Positions 45,562 to 55,746 of a DNA stretch of 64,000 nucleotides are shown piece after piece (within the stretch, counting starts at the first letter, position 1; each line of letters opens with the position of its first letter). Source of the stretch: Sphingomonas endolithica (GTDB taxonomy: Bacteria > Pseudomonadota > Alphaproteobacteria > Sphingomonadales > Sphingomonadaceae). The translations under genes were made by a program, and so were the position numbers. The stretch covers positions 3,296,501-3,360,500 of the forward strand of contig NZ_CP103057.1 of assembly GCF_025231525.1 (NCBI RefSeq), read 5' to 3'. Below the pieces are notes generated by a model. That model was not told the origin of the DNA and searched no databases. It worked only from the letters and a program-made list of their open reading frames with translations.

Positions 45562-48500
45562 ATGGCTGCAACGATCCGTCGGCGTCTGATGGCGTCAACT
45601 TTCCTAATTGGCGGAGCGCTCGTCGCCTCGCCGCTGCTTGCGCAATCTACAAACAACGCTCCTTCCACACCGCCGGCCGGCACCACCGACCAGACGACTG
45701 GAGAACGCGAAACCAGCGATATCGGCGATACTGCTCCGAATGAGGATGTTGTCGTCACGGGGTCGCGCATCGCTTCCCGTGCACTCATTTCCGCATCGCC
45801 CTTGCAGATCATCGATGCAAAGGACATCGACGACTCTGGGACGCCCAACCTGCAGAGTGTTCTGCTGCAAAACCCGGCATTCGGTACCCCAGGCATTAGC
45901 CGCACCAATTCGAACTTCTCGACGTCGAGCGCGGGCGTCGCGACTGTCGATCTCCGCAACCTAGGTTCCGATCGTACGCTGGTGCTGGTGGACGGGCGTC
46001 GTTTCGTGGCTGGCATTCCGGGATCCGCAACGGTCGATCTGAACGTCATCCCTGCCCAGTTCATCGAGCGCGTGGACGTGCTGACGGGCGGCGCTTCGGC
46101 AATTTACGGTTCCGACGCCGTCGCCGGCGTGGTCAACATCATCTACAAGAAGAACTTCCAGGGTGTTGAGCTTGGCGGTCAGTTCGGCATTTCGGAGGAA
46201 GGCGACAGCGCTGAGAAGCAAGCCAACCTCACGGTTGGCGGCAATTTCGGGGACGATCGCGGCAATGTGATCGCCTATGTTGGCTACACAAAGGAAGGCG
46301 CTGTATTTTCAAGAGATCGCAAGCGTTCCGCTATCGATCAGGCCAGCACTGGCGCGAACGTGACGGGTGATCCCAACGATATCTTTTCCATCACTACGCC
46401 ATTCTACTCGGGCTTCAATCCGCGCGGTACTCTAGGCGTCGTCCAGGGGATTCCAGGCTTCGATAGCAATGGTGACGGCGATTTCACCGATCCCGGCGAC
46501 ATCACAGCGCGGGGCGGGTTGACCCGGACGTACGATCCCGTGACGGGCGCATTGGTTGCGGCAAACACTAACGGGGCTGGGGGCAACGCAACCGGGTTTA
46601 ACCGTTCACAATACCGCACGATCGCCATCCCCACCGAGCGTTATCTTTTCGCGACGCGCGCCAATTATGAAATCAGCAAGGCAGCGAACATCTTCCTCGA
46701 GGGGACGTATGCCTCAACTTCGGTAACGACCGAAATTGAGCCGTTCCCGCTCGATTCGTCCGGGGTGAACGGCATCTTCCCGGCAACGGGCGGCCGGTTC
46801 GCGATCGAGAACTTCATCACCAACCCGACCACCGGCGCTACCGTTCTGTCGCGCAACCCACTCGTGCCGCTCGCCGTTTTCAATCAGGCGTTGGACACAC
46901 CGACGCGTGACACCAATGGCAACGGCGTTATCGACCGTCTTGACGCTGGCGGCGACGGGCTCCGCGATCTGGCATTCACAAGACGCTTGAACGACTTCGG
47001 TAATCGCGGGTCCACTGCGGATCGCGACACGTTCCGTATCGTGGCGGGCATCGATGGTGACATCACCGACAAGTTCAAGTACGAGGCATATTACACCTAC
47101 GGCCAGACGAAGGAGTCTCAGTTCTCCGGCGGGCAGGTCAACGTGCTTAACTTCCGTAATGCTCTCGATGTCGTGACCGACGTGTTCGATCTGAATGGCA
47201 ACGGTTCGACAGCCGATGCGATCTGCCGTGATGCCAATGCGCGGGCACAAGGTTGTGTGCCGGCGGATGTGTTCAACGGTGCGGGAACCCTCAGCCAGGC
47301 TGCAGTCAACTACATCGCCGCACCCAGCCAGTTGACGAGCTTCACGAGCCAGTCGGTTGCCGGGGCAAATGTTTCCGGATCGCTATTCGATCTTCCGGCG
47401 GGCCCCTTGGGCATCTCTGTGGGCACCGAATATCGTCGCGAAGCTGCACGCCAGACGTTCGATGCGCTGACCAACGCTGGTTTGAACGGCGGCAACCGGC
47501 TCGCCAATACGGAGGGCCGCTTTGACGTCATCGAAGGTTTCGGTGAGCTTCGCATCCCGCTGCTTGCCAACCAGCCGTTCTTCCATGAACTCACGGCGAC
47601 TGGCGCAGGTCGTGTTTCCAAATATTCGACTGTGGGGACGACGTTTAGCTATAACGGTAATCTCGAATGGGCCCCGGTGGAGGATATTCGCTTCCGCGGC
47701 GTATATGCTCGATCGGTTCGTGCGCCGAACATCGGCGAATTATTTGGCGGTGCCGGCCAGGACTTCCCGACCGGCATCTTGGACCCCTGCGTGGGTGTGA
47801 CCGCGGCAACCGCGGGCACGCTTGGTACGCAGTGCCGCGCTGATCCCGGTGTTCGTGAAAACATCGGGGCCAATGGAGCATTCACGCTCAATCAGGCTGA
47901 CATACAGGGTGTAAGCGGTCTTAACACGAGCAATCCAAATCTCGATGTTGAGAAGGGTACCTCGTACACTCTGGGTGCCGTGATCAACCCCAGGTCGATC
48001 AACTTCCTGCGCAACTTCTCGTTCACCGTCGATTACTTTAATATCAAGATCGACGATGCGATCGTAAGCGTGCCGCGTAACTTCATCCTGCAGCAATGCT
48101 ATCAGCAGGCCAATGCCGGTCTCTGCCAGTTCATCACGCGTCGGCCTACCGCTGCGGGCTCGAATAGCGCTGGTTCGCTTGATTTCGTGAATGCCACATC
48201 CAACAACTCGGGCGGCCTCAAGACGTCGGGCCTCGATGTCACAGCATCCTACAGGTCTGACCTCGCGTCAGTTGGACTTCCAGGTCGGGTGAACTTCAAT
48301 GTTGCGTGGACGCATGTATTCACAGGATACGTCACGCCGCTGCCAGGCGAGCCGCGCGATAACTTCAACAACGAAGTAGGTGCCTCACGGAACAAGGTAT
48401 TTGGTACGTTCTCGTATGATATCGAGAATGTCGGTGTCACTTTCCGCGGAAACTATATTGGGCCGGCGTTTCTGGACGATCAGTTCTTGACTCAATTCCA

Positions 48501-48789
48501 GGATCCTGCGCTTCCTGAAAACCAGGACGTGGCCACTGCGAACGATATCTATCTTTCGCCGACGGATCGTCGAGGGCGCATTAAATCGACCTTCTATCTG
48601 GACACTCAGGTCCGCTTCAGTGCAGGCGATAACTACGAATTCTACGTCGGAGCGAACAACGTGCTTGACACTGCTCCTCCTCCCGTAATCAGCGGTCTAC
48701 CGGGCAGCACGACGGGCGCTGAAACAGATGCCGGAACGTACGATGCTATTGGACGGCGTTTCTACGCCGGTGCACGTATCAAGTTCTAG
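45562..48789 (+). CDS. TonB-dependent receptor 2
   Basis: A 1075-residue receptor of the same subgroup as receptor 1. Signal peptide MAATIRRRLMASTFLIGGALVASPLLAQ, TonB-box-like DVVVTGSRI near residue 68, plug with DSGTPNLQSVLLQNPAF, VDLRNLGSDRTLVLVDGRRFV and ERVDVLTGGASAIYGSDAVAGVVNIIYKKNF, then a barrel ending RRFYAGARIKF. Loops contain calcium-like acidic repeats (DSNGDGDFTDPGDIT, DTNGNGVIDRLDAGGDG) not seen in receptor 1, and a CVPADVFNGAG loop matching receptor 1's CVPINLFG. AAGGGGTGAAG precedes the ATG. A 238-base leader separates it from the divergent paralogue 2 gene. Confidence 0.93.
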   Translation: MAATIRRRLMASTFLIGGALVASPLLAQSTNNAPSTPPAGTTDQTTGERETSDIGDTAPNEDVVVTGSRIASRALISASPLQIIDAKDIDDSGTPNLQSVLLQNPAFGTPGISRTNSNFSTSSAGVATVDLRNLGSDRTLVLVDGRRFVAGIPGSATVDLNVIPAQFIERVDVLTGGASAIYGSDAVAGVVNIIYKKNFQGVELGGQFGISEEGDSAEKQANLTVGGNFGDDRGNVIAYVGYTKEGAVFSRDRKRSAIDQASTGANVTGDPNDIFSITTPFYSGFNPRGTLGVVQGIPGFDSNGDGDFTDPGDITARGGLTRTYDPVTGALVAANTNGAGGNATGFNRSQYRTIAIPTERYLFATRANYEISKAANIFLEGTYASTSVTTEIEPFPLDSSGVNGIFPATGGRFAIENFITNPTTGATVLSRNPLVPLAVFNQALDTPTRDTNGNGVIDRLDAGGDGLRDLAFTRRLNDFGNRGSTADRDTFRIVAGIDGDITDKFKYEAYYTYGQTKESQFSGGQVNVLNFRNALDVVTDVFDLNGNGSTADAICRDANARAQGCVPADVFNGAGTLSQAAVNYIAAPSQLTSFTSQSVAGANVSGSLFDLPAGPLGISVGTEYRREAARQTFDALTNAGLNGGNRLANTEGRFDVIEGFGELRIPLLANQPFFHELTATGAGRVSKYSTVGTTFSYNGNLEWAPVEDIRFRGVYARSVRAPNIGELFGGAGQDFPTGILDPCVGVTAATAGTLGTQCRADPGVRENIGANGAFTLNQADIQGVSGLNTSNPNLDVEKGTSYTLGAVINPRSINFLRNFSFTVDYFNIKIDDAIVSVPRNFILQQCYQQANAGLCQFITRRPTAAGSNSAGSLDFVNATSNNSGGLKTSGLDVTASYRSDLASVGLPGRVNFNVAWTHVFTGYVTPLPGEPRDNFNNEVGASRNKVFGTFSYDIENVGVTFRGNYIGPAFLDDQFLTQFQDPALPENQDVATANDIYLSPTDRRGRIKSTFYLDTQVRFSAGDNYEFYVGANNVLDTAPPPVISGLPGSTTGAETDAGTYDAIGRRFYAGARIKF

Positions 48790-48811
48790 TCTATGCTTTG
48801 ATAAGAATATC

Positions 48812-48840
48812 GGGGCGGACCTTTACGGTCCGCCCCTTTT

Positions 48841-48842
<2 letters not shown>
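48812..48842 (+). terminator. Rho-independent terminator after TonB receptor 2
   Basis: A perfect 10-bp stem GGGGCGGACC / GGTCCGCCCC, five-base loop TTTAC, then six T. The T-run touches the stop codon of the convergent clpB, so clpB transcripts also pass through this stem. Confidence 0.93.
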
Positions 48843-51420
<2,578 letters not shown>

Positions 51421-51451
51421 GGGTGGTTCGCCCCTCTTGAATGCTCACGCG

Positions 51452-51546
51452 ATGTAGTGTGGTATTTAGGCAACACAAGGTTGAGAGCGGCTTGAATGTT
51501 GAGAACGTTGAGACGCGAGCGCGTTTTTCGACCGTCTCAACATTCA
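51452..51546 (-). promoter_or_regulatory. clpB upstream region: possible heat-shock promoter and inverted repeat
   Basis: Reading on the minus strand, CTTGTG (51478-51473) and CTACAT (51457-51452), 15 bases apart, loosely fit a sigma-32 promoter. Further out, 51493-51546 forms an inverted repeat: TGAATGTTGAG...AGACG pairs with CGTCTCAACATTCA around a GC/T-rich centre, and one arm contains a second copy of GTTGAGA. Either the penicillin acylase gene on the plus strand or clpB could use it. The promoter call is weak; the repeat is certain. Confidence 0.4.
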
Positions 51547-51629
51547 CCGGCCTGCGACACGGCCGGGCAGCACAGGATGGTAACCCGGCAGGCTTCGTGT
51601 AGGACAGGAGAAAATAAAAGCAGGGGAGG

Positions 51630-53786
51630 ATGATGCGCAAGCTCGGCAAGGCATTGATCGCGTTGCTTGTTCTGGTCGCTGTGGTCGCGATCGGGCTGAT
51701 GGTGTGGGAGCCGCTGTCGGTCGCCGTCGCCACCCCGCCGCCGCCGCATCGGTATGACAGCGTGATCGCCCGCGACACATTCGGCGTGCCGCATATCTTC
51801 GGGCGGACCGATCCGGACGTCGCGTACGGCGTCGCCTATGCCCATGCCGAGGATGACTTCGCCACCCTGCAGGAGGCGGTCGCCATGTCGCGCGGTCGGC
51901 TTGGCGCGATGACCGGGGCGGACGGCGCAAAGGTGGTTTACGCGCTGCATCTGCTCGGCGCGCGTGCCACGGTGAGCCGCGATTACATGAAGCAGCCGGC
52001 CGACGTGCGCGCGCTGCTCGATGGCTATGCCACCGGGCTCAACACCTATGCCGCTCGGCATCCAGGCGAGGTGCGGCTGGCCAGGCTGTTCCCGGTCAAC
52101 GGGCAGGATATCGCCACCGGCTTCGTGCTGCGCACGCCCTTCTTCTTCGGGCTCGACCAATATCTCGGCGCGTTATCGGGCGACACGCCGCTGCCGCGCG
52201 AAGCGGCCGGCGCGACACCCGATGCGCCCGATCCGCGCGCACTACCGGCGGCGCAGGATGCGGCTGGCGAGGGCAACATGAACGGCTCCAACGCCTTCGT
52301 TGTCGCGCCCAAGCGCTCGGCCGATGGCTTTACCCGCGTGGTCTCCAATTCGCATCAGCCGTGGAAGGGCCCGGTCGCGTGGTACGAACTGGTGGTGCAT
52401 TCGGGCACCGGCTGGAACTTCGCGGGAGCCACCTTCCCCGGCGTGCCCTATCCGGTGCTCGGGCATAACGAGCATCTGGGGTGGACCAACACGGTCAACC
52501 GGCCCGATCTGGTCGACGTCTACAAGCTGACGCTGGGGCAAGGCGGCGACACCTATCTGTTCGACGGCAAGCAGGTACCGCTGCAGGCGACGCGCGTGTG
52601 GCTGCACGTCAAGATCGGGCCGTTCGTGCTGCCGATCCCCAAGACGGTGTACCGGTCGGTGCATGGGCCGGTGATCGTCAACAAAAGCGGCGCCTTCGCG
52701 CTGCATTATGGCGGTGCCGACCAGCTGCGCATGGTGGAGGAATATCACCGCCTGACGCGTGCGGGCAACTTTGCCGAGTGGCAGCGGGCTCTCGCCATTC
52801 AGGGCGTGTCGGCGACCAACTTCCTGTACGGCGATGCGGCGGGCAACATCGCCTATTTCTACAATGCGGCCTTTCCCAATCGCAAGCCGGGGTTCGATTA
52901 CCGCAACGTCCTGCCCGGCGACACATCGGGTGATCTCGCCGCGGGGACGGTGCCGTGGGGGCAAGTTCCGCGGAACGTGAACCCAGCATCGGGCTTCCTC
53001 GCCAACGCCAACAACACGCCGTTCCAGGCGGCAGGCGAAGGCTCGGAGATGAAGCCCGGCGACTATTCGCCGCTGCTGGGGATCGAGACCGACACCACCA
53101 ATCGCGGCACGCGCGCAGTGGAGCTGATGGGCAAGGATGGGTCGATCAGTGCGGCCGATCTCGAGCGCATCAAATACGACACGGGGGTGAGCAAGCTGAG
53201 CTGGACGGCTCGCTGGTATGACGATATCGCGCGCGTCGATCCGCAGGGCGATCCGGCGCTGGTCGCGGCGAAGGCGCTGATGGCGACGTGGCACTGGCGC
53301 TTCGATGGCAACAACCCGGCCGAGGCACTGGCGGCGATCCTGCTGCGCGCCGGCCAATCCTGGCATTATCCGCGCAAGGCGAAGAAGGACCCGCGCACGG
53401 AACTGGCCAAGGCGGCGGCGTATCTCACCCAGCATTTCGGCCGCATCGATCCGCCGCTCGGCACGGTGCTCAGGCTGCGGCACGGCCAGGTGGACCTACC
53501 GCTCGACGGCGCGCCCGACGTGCTGCGTGCCGCCTCGACCTGGGACGAGGCGGAGGACGGGCGGCTGGTGGTCAATCACGGCGACAGCTTCATCATGTTC
53601 ATGACATGGGACAAAGCAGGGCGGGTGTCGTCGACCTCGATCCAACCCTACGGCGCGGCAACGACGCGGCCGCAATCGCCGCATTATGCGGATCAGGCGC
53701 CGCTATTCGTCGCGCACAAGACGAAGCCGGTGAACTTCTGGCCCACGGATCTGCGGCGGAACGTCGAGCGGGTGTACCGGCCGTGA
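51630..53786 (+). CDS. penicillin acylase family (N-terminal nucleophile) amidase
   Basis: A 718-residue Ntn-hydrolase of the penicillin acylase family, which includes acyl-homoserine-lactone and aculeacin acylases. A membrane anchor or signal (ALIALLVLVAVVAIGLMVWEP) comes first; the alpha-chain part has RDTFGVPHIFGRTDPDVAYGVAYAHAEDDFATLQE. Autocleavage should occur before Ser220 in EGNMNGSNAFVVAPK, giving a beta chain with HPGxGWNFAGATFPGVPYPVLGHNEHLGWT-type strands. The product would be a periplasmic heterodimer. Substrate unknown; lactone quenching or antibiotic/peptide deacylation are options. A broken copy of its 3' end lies 1.5 kb downstream. Confidence 0.9.
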   Translation: MMRKLGKALIALLVLVAVVAIGLMVWEPLSVAVATPPPPHRYDSVIARDTFGVPHIFGRTDPDVAYGVAYAHAEDDFATLQEAVAMSRGRLGAMTGADGAKVVYALHLLGARATVSRDYMKQPADVRALLDGYATGLNTYAARHPGEVRLARLFPVNGQDIATGFVLRTPFFFGLDQYLGALSGDTPLPREAAGATPDAPDPRALPAAQDAAGEGNMNGSNAFVVAPKRSADGFTRVVSNSHQPWKGPVAWYELVVHSGTGWNFAGATFPGVPYPVLGHNEHLGWTNTVNRPDLVDVYKLTLGQGGDTYLFDGKQVPLQATRVWLHVKIGPFVLPIPKTVYRSVHGPVIVNKSGAFALHYGGADQLRMVEEYHRLTRAGNFAEWQRALAIQGVSATNFLYGDAAGNIAYFYNAAFPNRKPGFDYRNVLPGDTSGDLAAGTVPWGQVPRNVNPASGFLANANNTPFQAAGEGSEMKPGDYSPLLGIETDTTNRGTRAVELMGKDGSISAADLERIKYDTGVSKLSWTARWYDDIARVDPQGDPALVAAKALMATWHWRFDGNNPAEALAAILLRAGQSWHYPRKAKKDPRTELAKAAAYLTQHFGRIDPPLGTVLRLRHGQVDLPLDGAPDVLRAASTWDEAEDGRLVVNHGDSFIMFMTWDKAGRVSSTSIQPYGAATTRPQSPHYADQAPLFVAHKTKPVNFWPTDLRRNVERVYRP

Positions 53787-53809
53787 TGTATCTACCGCGG
53801 CGATCCTCG

Positions 53810-55267
53810 CTAAGGCGCGGCGTGCCGGGTCCATAGCGTAACGGACTCGACCCGGGCCGCCGGGTGATAGGCGGCCATCGCCGCCGCAAGCGCGGGATGC
53901 GCCGTGATGAAGGCAAGGCCTGGATGGTCGTCGACCAGCACGATGTCCGGCGTCTGGGCCACGATGTCGGCGGCGAGCATCCTGGCGTCGTCCTCCTCCA
54001 CCTGCCGAAAGGCGGCGCACCGTTCGGGCGGGAGCGAGCGTTGTTCGAGCTGCTGACGCGCGCCGCCGGTCGCCCACAGGCTTCCGCGACGGCCCACCCA
54101 TCGGCCATCGATCCAACGCGTCAACGGATGGCCGAGCGCGAAATTGAATGACACGCCGATCAATCGCGGATGCGGCGGCCCCACGCGTACGACCGCGTCC
54201 CGCAGCGCATGGAGTTCGGGCACGCGCGCATAGCCGTAGGTCGACGTCAGCGCCAATATGCAGCCGCACGACCAGCCCAATGCTCGCGCCTTGCCCGGTC
54301 GCGTCAGTTCCAGCGCAACCGCGAGCAGCGCCATCGCCACTCCCGGGTAACCGTGATTGAGATAGCCCTTGCCCTGCACCAGCGCGGCCAGCACGAACCC
54401 GCCCGCCGCGAGCAGCGCGACCGTAGAGGGCTTCGACGGCGATCCGCGCGAAAGCCAGAATGTGATTATTGCGGCTGCCGCCGGGATCACGACGACAGGT
54501 CCTGTCAGCAGGTTCGCCCATGTGTTGCGAGCGGGCAGATAGACGAGCCGCAGCAGGGGCAGCATGTGCTGGAGATATTGTGGAAATGCAAAGAGCACGA
54601 CCGCCGCATATCCGACACATGTCAGCGCTAGCGCGGTCCATTCCACGCCCAGCGCGTTTTTGAACGAACTTCGCTGAACAACCAGCCAGGCCGCAACCGG
54701 CAATAGTGAGAGCGCAAGGTGCGGTTTGATCGCAATCATCAGGCCCGCACTGCAACCCGCGATGCAGGCATCGGCACGGGAGATCGATCGCCCGTCCGCA
54801 CGCGCGACCATCAGCGCCAACATCGGTAGGCCGGCGGCGAGCGCGATATGCTCGCGCTGCGCGAAGAGGTCGGCCGGGAGGACGAGAAGCACGAAGGCCG
54901 CATAGGCGACCAGTCCGCCGCTCATCCTCACCGAGCGATCGAGCAACCGCCCGGCCTGGATCAGAGATAACGCCACCAGGAGAATGCATAGCCCGACGGT
55001 CACCGGTTCGACGCGCATCCCCACCGCACGCGCCACGGCAACGAACGGCATGTAGAGCAGGATCGAGGCCGGCGGGTTAACTTCTTCGACGTCGCGATAG
55101 AGCATTGCGCCATCGCTCACGCGCTCTGCGACCGTGATCAGCCAGGACACATCGCAATCGAGCGATGACCAGGATTGCAGCAGGATCGCAAGCACCGCGA
55201 CTGGCACGACCCACGCGCCCTGGCGCACCCGCAGGGACGGCGCGAAGCTTGCGGTGGCGGCTACCAT
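53810..55267 (-). CDS. polytopic membrane protein, GT-C/ArnT-like candidate
   Basis: A 485-residue inner-membrane protein with about ten hydrophobic helices. The first periplasmic loop has SLDCDVSWLITVAERVSDGAMLYRDVEEVNPPASILLYMP, with an acidic residue pattern and N-P-P motif like those of lipid-linked sugar transferases (PMT/ArnT type). A soluble C-terminal part holds QTPDIVLVDDHPGL. The ATG at 55267 is used; a TTG at 55297 also opens the frame. It lies between the acylase gene and its decayed copy, on the other strand. The sugar-transfer role is inferred only from topology and the loop. Confidence 0.62.
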   Translation of the reverse strand: MVAATASFAPSLRVRQGAWVVPVAVLAILLQSWSSLDCDVSWLITVAERVSDGAMLYRDVEEVNPPASILLYMPFVAVARAVGMRVEPVTVGLCILLVALSLIQAGRLLDRSVRMSGGLVAYAAFVLLVLPADLFAQREHIALAAGLPMLALMVARADGRSISRADACIAGCSAGLMIAIKPHLALSLLPVAAWLVVQRSSFKNALGVEWTALALTCVGYAAVVLFAFPQYLQHMLPLLRLVYLPARNTWANLLTGPVVVIPAAAAIITFWLSRGSPSKPSTVALLAAGGFVLAALVQGKGYLNHGYPGVAMALLAVALELTRPGKARALGWSCGCILALTSTYGYARVPELHALRDAVVRVGPPHPRLIGVSFNFALGHPLTRWIDGRWVGRRGSLWATGGARQQLEQRSLPPERCAAFRQVEEDDARMLAADIVAQTPDIVLVDDHPGLAFITAHPALAAAMAAYHPAARVESVTLWTRHAAP

Positions 55268-55311
55268 GTCGGCGAGGGTAGTGGGGGGCGGTTGCAATGT
55301 GCTTAACGCGA

Positions 55312-55540
55312 CGAAGGCTCGGAGATGAAGTCCGGCGCAGCTTCATCATGTTCATGACCCGGGACAAAGCAGGGCGGGTGTCGTCTACTCCGATCCACCC
55401 GTACGGCGCGGCAACGACGCGGCCGGGATCGCTGCATTATCCGAATCGGGCGCCGTATTTTGCGCAGTACCGAACCGAGACGGTGATCTTCTGGCCGGCG
55501 GACGTGCGCCGGAACGTCGAGCGGTGTACCGGCCGTAGCA
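55312..55540 (+). pseudogene. decayed 3' fragment of a second penicillin acylase gene
   Basis: Bases 55312-55337 match 53036-53062 of the intact acylase (GGCTCGGAGATGAAG in both, one mismatch), and 55338-55540 match 53584-53786 with scattered changes (FIMFMT.DKAGRVSST.I.PYGAATTRP and the end NVER). About 520 bases between these blocks are missing and the join is out of frame. A short open frame from 55297 covers it (FIMFMTRDKAGRVSSTPIHPYGAATTRPG), but the rest of the gene is gone. This is the relic of a duplicated acylase. Confidence 0.9.
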
Positions 55541-55541
55541 A

Positions 55542-55646
55542 TGTTCCCCGGCGGAGGCCGGGGTCCCGGCGTGGAGCGGGCTTTGGCTGATGCTGCGCTT
55601 TGCCAATCGGACCTGCGCAACTGGACCCCGGCCTCCGCCGGGGAGG
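55542..55646. repeat. family C palindromic element, copy C3
   Basis: A 105-bp element with arms ATGTTCCCCGGCGGAGGCCG and its complement; the stem CCCCGGC-GGA-GGCCGGGG has a changed loop in both arms (GGA and its complement), so the arms have co-varied. It directly follows the acylase relic in the 480-base gap before the M16 gene. Confidence 0.85.
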
Positions 55647-55746
55647 TGACCAACGCCAACATCACGCCGATCTCTATCCCGTTGCGCGCTTCAATTCCGG
55701 TGCTAGGCTCGTGCAGAGCATTGCCCCTGAAGGATAATCCAAGCCT

